64,000 bases of DNA. Origin: DATMER01 sp040349255. GTDB taxonomy: Bacteria; Acidobacteriota; Thermoanaerobaculia; Multivoradales; UBA5704. The notes beneath the pieces are model-generated. The model made no database searches. It was not told the DNA's origin and saw nothing but the letters and a program-made list of their open reading frames with translations. The stretch is taken from the NCBI GenBank assembly GCA_040349255.1, contig JBEQUE010000100.1, forward strand, positions 1 through 64,000. Reading direction: 5' to 3'. Position 1 is the first letter of the stretch, and every line of letters starts with the position of its first letter. The position numbers were made by a program, and so were the translations under genes. This document shows positions 18,771 to 27,310 of the stretch, one piece after another.

Positions 18771-19643
18771 ATGGCGAGGACAGTCGTCGAAGGACCGATG
18801 GCGAGAGCCCGGCGCCAGGCGGAGCGCAGCGTGCGCAGTGTGGCGCGCAACCCGTGGGTGGAACGCCTGGCCCGGTTCGGGTACGCGGCCCGGGGCGTGG
18901 TCTATGCCGTCATCGGGCTGCTGGCCGTCCAGACGGCGTACAGTGGCCGCGGGAGCCGCGGCCTGGCGGAGCAGGCCACGCCGCAGGGAGCGCTCCAGAG
19001 GATCGCCGAGCAGAGCCGGCTGCTGCTCGCTCTGGTCGCGATCGGGCTCGCCGGCTATGCCCTGTGGCGCTTCGTGCAGGGCGGGCTCGACCCGGAGAAC
19101 AAGGGGCGCGACGCCAAGGGCCTCGTGAAGCGCGGCTCGATGATCGCGGGCGGCGTCGTCTACTCGGGGCTCGCGGTCGCGGCGGCCCGGCTCGCCATGG
19201 GCGGCCCTGGAGGAAAGTCCGGCGGCGGCCAGCAGGGGTTCACGGCGGACCTGATGTCGAAGCCGTTCGGCCGCTGGCTGGTGGTCCTGATCGGCGTCGC
19301 GGTGATCGGGTCGGGCTGCTACCAGCTCTATGACGCCTGGTCGAAGAAATTCCGCGATCGGCTCAAGCTGCGGGAGATGAGCGCCGAGGAGGAGCGGCTC
19401 GCCATGCACACGGGCCAGGCGGGCCTGACCGCGCGCGGGATCGTGTTTCTGGTGAGCGGCTGGTTCCTGATCCAGGCGGGGCTGCGCTTCGATCCGTCCG
19501 AGGCCCGGGGGCTGGGCGGCGCGCTCGAAACGCTGGCGCGCCAGCCTTCCGGGCCGTGGCTGCTCGGCCTCGTGGCGCTCGGCCTGATCGCGTTCGGCGC
19601 GTACTCCTTCCTCCAGGCCCGGTATCGGAGGATCGTGTTCTGA
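18771..19643 (+). CDS. DUF1206 membrane protein (three paired-helix repeats)
   Basis: 290 residues with six hydrophobic helices in three related pairs. Each pair opens with a segment like LARFGYAARGVVYAVIGLLA, VKRGSMIAGGVVYSGLAVAA or GQAGLTARGIVFLVSGWFLI, the DUF1206 signature; function unknown. ATG 18771 lies a few bases after a purine-rich stretch (GGAAAGGTGG). A second ATG at 18798 would shorten it by nine residues. It stands between the divergent M48 protease and the acetyltransferase gene. Confidence 0.85.
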   Translation: MARTVVEGPMARARRQAERSVRSVARNPWVERLARFGYAARGVVYAVIGLLAVQTAYSGRGSRGLAEQATPQGALQRIAEQSRLLLALVAIGLAGYALWRFVQGGLDPENKGRDAKGLVKRGSMIAGGVVYSGLAVAAARLAMGGPGGKSGGGQQGFTADLMSKPFGRWLVVLIGVAVIGSGCYQLYDAWSKKFRDRLKLREMSAEEERLAMHTGQAGLTARGIVFLVSGWFLIQAGLRFDPSEARGLGGALETLARQPSGPWLLGLVALGLIAFGAYSFLQARYRRIVF

Positions 19644-19670
19644 GCGAGAGACGGTCGTAGAATCGGCGGC

Positions 19671-20144
19671 ATGGACGCCTCCGCCAATGACGCCGTCGAG
19701 GTCCGGCCGGCGCTGCCCCGGGACGCCGAGGCCATCGTCGGGTTCCAGCTCCGGATGGCTCTCGAAACCGAAGAGCTGGAGCTCGACCTCCACACCGTGA
19801 CCCGCGGCGTGCAGGCCGTGCTCGACGACCCCACGAAAGGACAGTACTGGGTTGCCGAGACCGGCGCACACCTCGTGGGCTCCCTGCTGACAACCTACGA
19901 GTGGAGCGACTGGCGCGACGGCACGGTGCTGTGGGTGCAGTCGGTCTACGTCGTCCCGGCGCTGCGCGGGCGCGGGATCTACCGCCGGCTGTACGAGCAC
20001 CTGCGCGACCGCGTGCTCGCCTCCCCCGACCTGCGCGGCATCCGGCTCTACGTGGACCGGCGCAACCTGGCGGCCCAGCGCGTCTACGAGCGCCTCGGCA
20101 TGAGCCGCGAGCACTACGAGATGTTCGAGTGGATGAAAGGTTGA
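19671..20144 (+). CDS. GNAT-family N-acetyltransferase
   Basis: 157 residues. Seen: VQSVYVVPALRGRGIYRRLY, the acetyl-CoA pyrophosphate-binding loop (R/Q-x-x-G-x-G/A, here RGRGIY), followed by the C-terminal VDRRNLAAQRVYERLGM strand-helix usual in GNATs. The acceptor is unknown. TAGAAT (19658-19663) lies 7 bp before the ATG with no ribosome site, another leaderless candidate. A 54-bp palindromic repeat starts 9 bp after the stop. Confidence 0.88.
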   Translation: MDASANDAVEVRPALPRDAEAIVGFQLRMALETEELELDLHTVTRGVQAVLDDPTKGQYWVAETGAHLVGSLLTTYEWSDWRDGTVLWVQSVYVVPALRGRGIYRRLYEHLRDRVLASPDLRGIRLYVDRRNLAAQRVYERLGMSREHYEMFEWMKG

Positions 20145-20153
20145 GGAGGCGAA

Positions 20154-20207
20154 TTGATCCCGTCCCCCCTCTCCCCGGCCCTCTCCCCCGTGCCGGGGGA
20201 GAGGGAG
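20154..20207. repeat. 54-bp palindromic repeat, copy 2
   Basis: It starts TTGATCCCGTCCCC and contains a perfect 12-bp hairpin (20179-20190 with 20194-20205, loop TGC). It differs from the copy at 53186-53239 at only two of 54 positions. It lies between the convergent acetyltransferase and hsdS genes, where the hairpin could also stop transcription. Confidence 0.85.
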
Positions 20208-20217
20208 AAAAGCGTCC

Positions 20218-22233
20218 TCAGCCTCTTCTCCAGGTCCTGTCCTCGCGCACGATGAGCATCCCGCGCCGCACGCCGGTGCGCAGGAGACCCTCCATGCGGC
20301 TGCGCACGGCCGTGGTCACCTGGCCGTAGCCGAGATGGCTCGCCACGGCGCGCACCACGGCCGCGATGTCGTACTCGACGCCGGCGCGCAGGACCGTGCA
20401 GACCACCCTGAGCAAGAACTCGTCGTCGTAGCGCGCGAACGTGGGCGTGGCTCCTTCGAGCCGCTCGCCGCGGCGGACGACGATGCGCCGCTCCACCGCG
20501 GTCGCGAGGTGCTCGGCCAGTCGGCTGCGCACCTTCCGGCCCAGGCGCTCCACGCCGAGCCGGTCCGCCACCCGGCGGATCAGCTCCTCCTCGCTCATCG
20601 CGCCCGCGCCCCAGCAGGCCTGCCGGAAGGCGACCAGCACCTGGTCGGCGTCCCACACGGCCACGGTGCGGCTGCGGGAGCCACGGCGGGCCGGCTCGTC
20701 CAGGGCCGAGACCGCCTCCGAGGTCCGGCCCGCGCGGCCGGCGCGCGGCTTGCGGCCGGCCTTGATCCGGTTGAGCAGCACCCAGGCGGGCTCGTACGAA
20801 CGGCTCTCCATGCGCGCCTGCTCGGACTCGGTCGTCACCAGCTCGCCGCGAAAGGCCTTCTCCAGGACCGCCTGCGAAAGCCGGTCCGCCTGCGCCATGG
20901 CCGCGGCCACGCGCACCTCGACCGCGTCCGCGAAGCGCAGGAGCTTCTCCATCCAGCGCACGATCTCGCGCTGCTCGGCCAGGGGCGGCGTGGGCACCGG
21001 CATGCGCCGGAGCTTCGACGAGTTGATGTTCGACTGGCTCACGCAGTCGCGCCGGACGGTGCGCGCCCACTGCCGGCCCCAGGGCGAGTTGATCCAGGCG
21101 CACAGGAAGGGGCTCAGCATCCGCCCGCCGTCGCAGACCAGGCGCACCAGGTAGGAGGCGAAGACAGCCTCCCTCTCGTCGTCGTACACGGCCGCCTTGC
21201 CGACCAGGCCCGGGCTGTTCGTGCGGTTGAAGAGGATGTCGCCTCTCTCCAGCCGGAACGAGTCCAGGCCGCGCAGGCTCCGGTCGACGTACTTGAGGTG
21301 GGTCATGTCGACCCGGCCCTCCTGGATGTTCGACATGCGCAGGACGGGCAGGCCGCTCTTCGCGTCGCCGTCCGCGCGATGGGAGGCGCCGTACTGGACG
21401 CGGGTCACGAGATCGTCCAGCCCCACGAGAGTCCAGCTCTCCGGGATCTCCGGGACCTCCAGCGGCTCGGGCACCTGCCACTCGGTCTCATCGCTGAAGC
21501 GGGGCGATTCGCGCTCGCGGTGACGCACCCGCCAGTCCTCGGTGAGGCGGCCGGAGCAGGCGGCGGAGAGCACCGACTGCCGGAAACGCTTGATGGAGGC
21601 CGGCAGCTTCGCGAGGCGCGCCCACACCTGCCGGGCCTGCGCCAGCAGCTCCCCGGCCCGGGCCACGATGCGCCGCTGCTCCGCGAGCGGCGGCAGCGGC
21701 AGGGCGACGCCGGCCAGGAAGGCCCGGAAGTCGAGGTTGCGGATGTTCGTGGTCTGCGACTGCCACGCGTCGAAGTCGCCGCGCTCGTAGCGATGGCGGA
21801 GCACGAGCGCCACGTAGGCCGGGTCCACTTCCGGATGGAGCCGGATCTGCCGGCAGAAGTTCGAGCAGATCAGCGGATGCCGGGCCTGCCGGACCGCCGC
21901 CTCGTCGATCAGCAGGGTGCGGCCGACCGGCTGGTCGGGGCCGCCGCCGGAGATCTCGATCACCAGGTCGCCGGGCCGCAGCTCGCGCCGCTCGAGGCTC
22001 GCCCGGGTGACGGAGCGCTCGGCGGCGGTCCGCCCGCGTTCCTCCTCCCACTCCCTGAACTCGGTGCCGCGCAGGACGCTGACGCGGACGTGGCCGGACG
22101 GGAGGTCGCCGTCGGCCGGGTCGCCCCACTCGCCTCCGAGGGCATGGATCACCAACTCTTCCAGAGGCGTTTCCGTCCAACCTTCCCGCAGCTCACTCTC
22201 GGCCTGTTCCGGATCGTGGAACGCGCTCGTCAT
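20218..22233 (-). CDS. hsdS: Type I restriction-modification specificity subunit with C-terminal extension
   Basis: 671 residues, clearly longer than the usual 400-450. Two target-recognition domains are each followed by the conserved coiled region, marked by the near-repeats LPLPPLAEQRRIVARAGELL and PTPPLAEQREIVRWMEKLL. Each would read one half of a split DNA site. From about residue 540 there is an extra region of about 130 residues with two helical segments resembling winged-helix domains, which is not part of standard HsdS. ATG 22233 overlaps the hsdM stop (ATGA). No HsdR gene lies on either side. Confidence 0.9.
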   Translation of the reverse strand: MTSAFHDPEQAESELREGWTETPLEELVIHALGGEWGDPADGDLPSGHVRVSVLRGTEFREWEEERGRTAAERSVTRASLERRELRPGDLVIEISGGGPDQPVGRTLLIDEAAVRQARHPLICSNFCRQIRLHPEVDPAYVALVLRHRYERGDFDAWQSQTTNIRNLDFRAFLAGVALPLPPLAEQRRIVARAGELLAQARQVWARLAKLPASIKRFRQSVLSAACSGRLTEDWRVRHRERESPRFSDETEWQVPEPLEVPEIPESWTLVGLDDLVTRVQYGASHRADGDAKSGLPVLRMSNIQEGRVDMTHLKYVDRSLRGLDSFRLERGDILFNRTNSPGLVGKAAVYDDEREAVFASYLVRLVCDGGRMLSPFLCAWINSPWGRQWARTVRRDCVSQSNINSSKLRRMPVPTPPLAEQREIVRWMEKLLRFADAVEVRVAAAMAQADRLSQAVLEKAFRGELVTTESEQARMESRSYEPAWVLLNRIKAGRKPRAGRAGRTSEAVSALDEPARRGSRSRTVAVWDADQVLVAFRQACWGAGAMSEEELIRRVADRLGVERLGRKVRSRLAEHLATAVERRIVVRRGERLEGATPTFARYDDEFLLRVVCTVLRAGVEYDIAAVVRAVASHLGYGQVTTAVRSRMEGLLRTGVRRGMLIVREDRTWRRG

Positions 22234-23702
22234 TCAGCCCTCCGCAGGATCACCGGCGATTCGAGCTCCGTCTCTCCTTCGAGCAGCCTCAGAATCTCGT
22301 TGAGATCGCCCACCGCGCCTTCCAGCTCCGCGATGACGTCGGCCGCGATCTCCTCGGGATATGGCAGCTCGTCGTCGTCCATCGACTCGTCCTTGAGCCA
22401 CTTGAGGCCGTCGATCTTGAAGTCGCGCTCCTGCACCTCGCCGATCGGGAACGAGCGCCAGCGGCCGTCGAAGGAGTCGCGCGAGTCGCGCCGCGAACGG
22501 CCGTTCGGATCGGTGCCGAAGCAGGTCTCGAACGCGGCGAGGTGGGCGGGGGTCAGCGGACGGTCCTTCTTCGTTACCCGCGCCACGTTGGTCCGTGCAT
22601 CGTAGACCCAGACGTTCTCGGTCGGCGCGCCCTTGGTGAAGAACACCACGTTGGTCTTCGTGCCGGGGCTGTACGGGGTGAAGGTGCCGTTGGGCAGGCG
22701 CAGCACGGTGTGGAGGTCGCAGACCTGCGTGAGGATGCGGAACACCTCGCCCGCCTGGTCGGCGAACAGACAGTTGTCCGGCACCACCACCGCGGCGCGG
22801 CCGCCCGGCTTGAGGATCGTCAGCACGTGCTGCAGGAAGTTGAGCTGCTTGTTCGAGGTCTTGATCGCCAGGTCGTCCCGCGGCGGGATCTGGTTGGCGC
22901 CGCGGGTGCCGAACGGCGGATTCGTGAACACCACGTCATACCGCCGGTCGCCAGGCTCCCTGTAGATGGAGTCGCCGTCCATGATCTCCGGCTCCAGGCC
23001 GTGAAGGCAGAGGTTCATGAGCGCCAGGCGCCGCGGCCGGGTGACCAGCTCCTGGCCGTAGTAGGTGCGGCGCCGCACGCGCTCGGCCACCTCGGCCGGC
23101 AGGGGCCCGCCGCGGAGCTGGTCCAGGAGCCACTCGTAGGCCACGACCAGGAAGCCGCCGGTGCCGCAGGCCGGATCGCAGATCGCGAGCTCGGCCAGGC
23201 GCGGGTCGGGGCGCATGCAGCGCACGATCGACTGGATCAGGAGGCGCGGCGTGAAGTACTGGCCCGCGCCCTTCTTGCCCTCGCTCGCCGCCTTCTCCAG
23301 GAGACCCTCGAAGGCGGCGGCCTTGACGTCCACCTCCAGGCGGGTCCAGGCGGTCTCGTCGATCAGCCCGATCAGGTGCTTCAGGTTGTCGGCACTCTTG
23401 AAGCGCGGCGTCGCCTCCTTGAAGATGTCGCCGAGCAGGCCCTTCTGCGCCGCGAGCGCCGACAGGACCGCGAGGTAGTGGACCGTCAGGTCGGGGCCGG
23501 ACTTCGCGGCGAGCGCCCGCCACGAGCAGTCCACGACATGGTCGTCAATGCCGTTGCGCGTCCGGCTGAGGTCCAGCCCCCGCTCGTCCGCCATCTTCAG
23601 AAACAGCAGATAGGTGATCTGCTCGATGTAGTCACCGTAGTCGATCCCGTCGTGGCGCAGGGTGTGACAGAAGCCCCAGAGTTTCTGGACGACATCGCTC
23701 AT
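22230..23702 (-). CDS. hsdM: Type I DNA adenine methyltransferase subunit
   Basis: 490 residues. It methylates adenine using S-adenosylmethionine, in complex with HsdS. Seen: the SAM-binding segment AICDPACGTGGFLVVAYEWL and the catalytic motif IV VVFTNPPFG, preceded by KKGAGQYFTPRLLIQSIV. The N-terminal helical bundle (LWGFCHTLRHDGIDYGDYIE) is also present, so the protein looks complete and active. It is the first gene of a two-gene unit. An inverted repeat (23753-23770) just upstream may be its operator. Confidence 0.93.
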   Translation of the reverse strand: MSDVVQKLWGFCHTLRHDGIDYGDYIEQITYLLFLKMADERGLDLSRTRNGIDDHVVDCSWRALAAKSGPDLTVHYLAVLSALAAQKGLLGDIFKEATPRFKSADNLKHLIGLIDETAWTRLEVDVKAAAFEGLLEKAASEGKKGAGQYFTPRLLIQSIVRCMRPDPRLAELAICDPACGTGGFLVVAYEWLLDQLRGGPLPAEVAERVRRRTYYGQELVTRPRRLALMNLCLHGLEPEIMDGDSIYREPGDRRYDVVFTNPPFGTRGANQIPPRDDLAIKTSNKQLNFLQHVLTILKPGGRAAVVVPDNCLFADQAGEVFRILTQVCDLHTVLRLPNGTFTPYSPGTKTNVVFFTKGAPTENVWVYDARTNVARVTKKDRPLTPAHLAAFETCFGTDPNGRSRRDSRDSFDGRWRSFPIGEVQERDFKIDGLKWLKDESMDDDELPYPEEIAADVIAELEGAVGDLNEILRLLEGETELESPVILRRAE

Positions 23703-23752
23703 ACGGCAGTGCCTCGCTGAGATCGAAGACCGGGCCGGAAGGCGCCCGCCCG

Positions 23753-23770
23753 GTTGAACGCCGGTTCAAC
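23753..23770. promoter_or_regulatory. Inverted repeat upstream of hsdM
   Basis: GTTGAAC and GTTCAAC are perfect inverted copies with a 4-bp GCCG spacer, about 50 bp upstream of the hsdM start. Such a site could bind a dimeric repressor that delays methyltransferase expression. No candidate regulator gene is adjacent, so the function is inference. Confidence 0.35.
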
Positions 23771-24088
23771 GGCTCAGTATGGTAGCGGATTGATCGGCTA
23801 AATTGCAGTGGCTCAAGGCTTTTCGCTCTTTGCTAAGCAGGACGGCATCACTGCTCGGCAGCACGGTCTTTCCTTTCCGCGGTAACGGATAGCCGAAGAT
23901 GGTGGATTCGATCAGAAAGGAAGAGGACTCCTGACGAACCTGTTTTCCGGTGGAGAACATCGCGAGGAAATCTCCTGAAGCCCCGTCCGGCCTGGCCCTG
24001 GACCACCCTGCAAGATCGCGACAACTTTCACCAAGGAGTCACTTCCATCCGGAACCTCGGTTCCAGGGAGCGCCCAAAATGCGCGCGC

Positions 24089-24110
24089 ATGTTTCCGGTG
24101 GGCGAAACAT
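24089..24110 (-). terminator. Possible terminator of the zinc-ribbon gene
   Basis: The 7-bp stem ATGTTTC/GAAACAT with an 8-nt loop lies 10 bp after the zinc-ribbon stop codon. On the minus strand it is followed only by a short TTTT within a GC-rich stretch, so as an intrinsic terminator it is weak. Confidence 0.3.
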
Positions 24111-24119
24111 AAATCTGCC

Positions 24120-25199
24120 TCAATCGGGTCCGAGTATCTCCACGACTTCACCGCCGGAGCGGACCTTGGCGCGGTAGGTGGCTCCGGGCTGGAAGCTTCT
24201 CCACTCCACCTCGTCGCGCGCCCGGTAGACGCGGCTGTCGCCCTCCCGGTCGTCGAACAGGACCTCATAGACTTCGGTGCGCTGGCCCTCGCGCTGCTTC
24301 GGACCGAGCCCGGGATCCGGCCAGACGGGCGAGAGATCGGACGCGCCGGCCTGGGCATCGCGGGCGGGCATCCACTTGTCGATCTCGTAACGGTGCTTCA
24401 TCCGGTAGACCGGATCCTCGCGGTAGACCGGCTCGTCGTAGGCCTCCTCGTGCTCGCGGTCCTCGTAGACCGGGCGGTCCTCGTAGACGTCCTCGAAGTA
24501 GCCGTTGCCGAGGTCGCGCGTGCCCACCTTGACCCGCTCGGTGCCGGTCTGGACGCGCTCGCTGACGGTGCGGGTCTTCCTCTCCGTGCCGATCCGGACC
24601 CGGTTCCGGTGGTGGACCTCGCGGCGGCTGGAGAGGCTGCGGGCGCCGGCCGGAAGCTCCCCTTCCCAGCCCTCCTCGGTCACCGTACGGAGCTCCTCGA
24701 CGGCGACGGTCCGCTCCCAGCGGTGGCCGGTGACGGTCAGGACCCGCTCCCTGGGCCGGCCGATCAGCCAGATCAGGAAGACCAGGGCGACCAGCCCCAG
24801 GCAGCCGATCTGGCAGCCGCGCTTGAAACGGGAGCTGCCCGGCGGAGGCGGTGGCGGAGGCGTCTGCGAGGCCAGGGGTACGGGCGGGGCGACCGGGGGG
24901 GTGTCCGCCCGGTGCTCGACCACCGGCCGCGCCGTGCTGCCGTCGCGGGGCGCGCCGCAGCTCGAACAGAACGCATGGACGGAAGGGTTGTCCGCCTCGC
25001 AGAATGCGCAGGTCCAGTCCGGTCCGGCCTGGGCGCGCCGCAGCTCGTCCGCCTCGGTGACCTCGCGGGCGTCGTCGGGCAGGTAGAACGGGACGTCGTC
25101 TCCGCGCGGAGCGCCGCAGCCTCCGCAGAACTTCTCCGGGCCGCGGTTCCTCTTGCGGCCGCAGTGCGGACAGTCCCAAGCGCCTTCACGAATCGCCAA
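24120..25199 (-). CDS. Membrane protein with two N-terminal zinc ribbons
   Basis: 359 residues, function unknown. Two zinc ribbons: CPHC with FCGGCG (residues 10-27) and WTCAFC with FCSSCG (about 62-81). A Pro-rich stretch and one membrane helix (GCQIGCLGLVALVFLIWLIG, about 127-146) follow, then a 200-residue outer domain rich in Tyr, Arg and Glu with repeated Y-E-D-R/Y-x-E-P-V-Y phrases. The start is TTG 25199 with GAGGAG upstream. The ribbons are cytoplasmic if the helix is a simple anchor. Neighbours give no functional clue. Confidence 0.7.
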   Translation of the reverse strand: MAIREGAWDCPHCGRKRNRGPEKFCGGCGAPRGDDVPFYLPDDAREVTEADELRRAQAGPDWTCAFCEADNPSVHAFCSSCGAPRDGSTARPVVEHRADTPPVAPPVPLASQTPPPPPPPGSSRFKRGCQIGCLGLVALVFLIWLIGRPRERVLTVTGHRWERTVAVEELRTVTEEGWEGELPAGARSLSSRREVHHRNRVRIGTERKTRTVSERVQTGTERVKVGTRDLGNGYFEDVYEDRPVYEDREHEEAYDEPVYREDPVYRMKHRYEIDKWMPARDAQAGASDLSPVWPDPGLGPKQREGQRTEVYEVLFDDREGDSRVYRARDEVEWRSFQPGATYRAKVRSGGEVVEILGPD

Positions 25200-25266
25200 A
25201 GCCGGTCTCCTCGATAGCTCGGATCAGGGCCTCCATCCTATCGCGGGACCGACTTCGCGGTGAGTT

Positions 25267-25286
25267 GCAGTCCTTTGGGTCCTTTT
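25267..25286. repeat. Second copy of the GCAGTCC-TTGGGTCCTTT element
   Basis: These 20 bases match the right arm of the inverted repeat at 13961-13980 with one or two differences. Here the element lies a few bases beyond the 3' end of the unknown protein gene that ends at 25291. Confidence 0.5.
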
Positions 25287-25290
25287 CTTT

Positions 25291-26118
25291 TCAGCCCGCC
25301 AACTTGCGGGCGAGCCGGTCCACGAACGACCTCTCCAGGCGTTCGAAGTACTCTTCGTTGCCCCAGAGGGAGGCGGCCAGCCGGTCGACGAAGCCCTCCA
25401 GCAGCTCTTCCTCCTCCTGGATCGCCTCGCCTTCATCCGCGGCCTCGCCGGAGCGGAGCCGGCCGAAGACCGAGCCGAGCCGGCCGGCGGCGTCGAGCAC
25501 GAGGTCGAAGCTCCTCCGGAAGGCGCGGCCGACCGCCTGGTGGATCGGCGCGACGTCCTCCTCCCGGAGGGTCTCCACCACGGCGGCGCGCACCGCCCGC
25601 ACCTGCGCCTCGGTGCGGCCGGCCGAGCGCAGCCCCATGGGCAGCCGGGCGGCGTAGAGGAAGAGGTAGCCCTGGACGAACGTCTCCACGGCGCGGTGGA
25701 CGCCGTCGCGCATCAGGAGCAGGTAGAGCGCCGACTTGAACAGCTTGCCGAGCACGCGCCGTGTGCCGGAGCGGACCGCCATGGCCGTCCCTTTCACGAA
25801 CCCGGGCCAGAGACGGCGCTCGCCGGCGCCGGCGAGGAGACGCACCTCCTCCTCGGTCAGCCCGAGATCGCGGCTCGCGCCCAGGTCGCGCACCATGCGG
25901 CGCTGGACCCGCTCCAGGGCCCAGTCGTCCAGCAGGGGGACGGGCAGCAGAGGACAGAGCCCCGCGAGCACGCTGAAGAAGGTCAGCCGCCGGAAGCGGG
26001 GGTAGTCCGCCTCCTCCATCACCTCTCCGGTCTGCTTCACCCGTCCTCCGGGCCGCAGCTCGGCCCGGAGCCCCAGACTGCTCTCCTCCAGAATGTCCCG
26101 CTCGTCGTCCTCGGGCAC
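25291..26118 (-). CDS. Helical protein of unknown function
   Basis: 275 residues; I recognise no family. A central hydrophobic patch (RLTFFSVLAGLCPLLPVPLL) could be a membrane-associated helix, followed by mostly charged helices rich in Arg and Glu. Family annotation is not possible from motifs. The start is GTG 26118 because AGGAGG (26131-26126) lies 7 bp upstream; an in-frame ATG at 26166 is further 5' with no such site. It lies 91 bp upstream of the zinc-ribbon gene on the same strand, so the two may be cotranscribed. Confidence 0.6.
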   Translation of the reverse strand: MPEDDERDILEESSLGLRAELRPGGRVKQTGEVMEEADYPRFRRLTFFSVLAGLCPLLPVPLLDDWALERVQRRMVRDLGASRDLGLTEEEVRLLAGAGERRLWPGFVKGTAMAVRSGTRRVLGKLFKSALYLLLMRDGVHRAVETFVQGYLFLYAARLPMGLRSAGRTEAQVRAVRAAVVETLREEDVAPIHQAVGRAFRRSFDLVLDAAGRLGSVFGRLRSGEAADEGEAIQEEEELLEGFVDRLAASLWGNEEYFERLERSFVDRLARKLAG

Positions 26119-26193
26119 CGCTCCGCCTCCTCTCACGTCACCTGCACCTGCGGACTCTACGTGCAAAGGCTGTGCGAGGGGAGACCCGTACGG

Positions 26194-27222
26194 TCAGAAC
26201 AGTCCGAGCTGCACGGCCTGGCCGGGCCGCCGGAAGGCCGCCGTGGAGAGCTCGACCCTCTTCCGGTCCAGACCGTAGCGGCGGCGGGAGGTCTCGAAGA
26301 CCGCCTTCACCTGGTCGGCGAAGATGCCTTCTCCCCGCATGCGGCTGCCGAAGCGGGGATCGTAAAGCTTGCCGCCGCGCAGATCCCGGACGCGGTTCAG
26401 GACCTTGTCCTTGCGGTCCGGGAAATGCTCTTCGAGCCAGGCCTCGAAGAGACCGGCCACCGCGCCGGGGAGACGCATCATCACGTAGCCCGCCGACTGC
26501 GCTCCGGCCGCGGCCGCGGCCTCCAGGATCTTCGGGATCTCGTGGTCGGTGATCGCCGGCACCACCGGCGCCACCATCACCCCGACCGGAATGCCCGCCG
26601 CCGCGAGCCGCTCGATGGCCTTGAGCCTCTCGCGCGGGTGCGAGGCCCGGGGCTCCATCCTCCGCGCCAGCTCGCCGTCCAGCGTGGTGATCGAGAGGAA
26701 CGCCGCGGCGGCGCCGTGGGAGGCCAGCTCCGACAGGTGATCGATGTCGCGCGTGATCAGCTCGTTCTTCGTGATCACCCCGACCGGGTTGCGGAACTCG
26801 GCCAGCACCGCGAGGCACCGGCGGGTGATCTCCAGCCTGCGCTCCACCGGCTGATAGGGATCGGTGACGCCGCTCATCACCAGCTCCTCGGGCTTCCACT
26901 TCGGGGAGGACAGCTCGCGGCGCAGGAGCTCCGGCGCGTCCTCCTTCACCAGGATGCGGCTCTCGAAGTCGATGCCGGCGGAAAAGCCGAGGTACTCGTG
27001 CGTGGGCCGGGCGTAGCAGTAGATGCAGCCGTGCTCGCACCCGCGGTACGGGTTGACCGAGGCGTTGAAGCCGATGTCCGGACTGTCGTTGCGGCTGATG
27101 ACCGAGCGCGACTCGTCGGGCAGGAGCCGGGTCTCGGCCCGGTCCGGGCCGGGGATCTCCAGCTCGACGGCGATGCGCTCGAAGCGGTTGGTCGGATTGA
27201 TGGGGGCGCCGCGGCCGTGCAC
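26194..27222 (-). CDS. PA0069/SPL-like radical SAM protein
   Basis: 342 residues. Seen: CEHGCIYCYARPTHEYLGFS with the three cluster cysteines C62, C66, C69 in a C-x3-C-x2-C motif, preceded by NPYRG, and MSGVTDPYQPVERRLEITR; this combination is typical of the PA0069/Rv2578c group related to spore photoproduct lyase. The reaction is not known. The protein ends with QLGLF. The start is GTG 27222; TACAGT lies 6 bp upstream on the same strand and there is no ribosome site, so it is probably leaderless. Confidence 0.85.
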   Translation of the reverse strand: MHGRGAPINPTNRFERIAVELEIPGPDRAETRLLPDESRSVISRNDSPDIGFNASVNPYRGCEHGCIYCYARPTHEYLGFSAGIDFESRILVKEDAPELLRRELSSPKWKPEELVMSGVTDPYQPVERRLEITRRCLAVLAEFRNPVGVITKNELITRDIDHLSELASHGAAAAFLSITTLDGELARRMEPRASHPRERLKAIERLAAAGIPVGVMVAPVVPAITDHEIPKILEAAAAAGAQSAGYVMMRLPGAVAGLFEAWLEEHFPDRKDKVLNRVRDLRGGKLYDPRFGSRMRGEGIFADQVKAVFETSRRRYGLDRKRVELSTAAFRRPGQAVQLGLF

Positions 27223-27228
27223 CCGGCC

Positions 27229-27234
27229 ACTGTA
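27229..27234 (-). promoter_or_regulatory. -10 box (TACAGT) for the radical SAM gene
   Basis: On the minus strand TACAGT is followed by six bases and then the GTG start. The spacing leaves no room for a ribosome-binding site, matching the leaderless pattern seen at several other genes here. Confidence 0.4.
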
Positions 27235-27273
27235 CCAAATTACGCCCGCGTTACGCCAGGGATGGACGACTGG

Positions 27274-27300
27274 CCCCCCGCCGGCGCGGCCGGCGGGGGG
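27274..27300. terminator. Strong GC hairpin between the halogenase and radical SAM genes
   Basis: A perfect 11-bp stem (27274-27284 with 27290-27300) and a 5-nt loop lie 10 bp beyond the halogenase stop. No T-run follows on the minus strand, so it may block or protect the 3' end instead of acting as a classic intrinsic terminator. Confidence 0.5.
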
Positions 27301-27310
27301 CGCGGACGGA

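Larger units (their letters stand above)
23703..24119. other. Intergenic region of 417 bp without a convincing gene
   Basis: Between hsdM and the zinc-ribbon gene, both on the minus strand. Base composition is visibly less GC-rich than its neighbours and no frame reads like protein. It holds three short palindromes: GTTGAAC/GTTCAAC (23753-23770), GGAACC/GGTTCC (24051-24064) and ATGTTTC/GAAACAT (24089-24110). It is where an hsdR gene might be expected, but I see no trace of one. Confidence 0.6.

Noticed and set aside
23766..23960. Small gene in the hsdM upstream gap
   Set aside because: The 64-residue frame has no ribosome site, no recognisable motif and an atypical composition.
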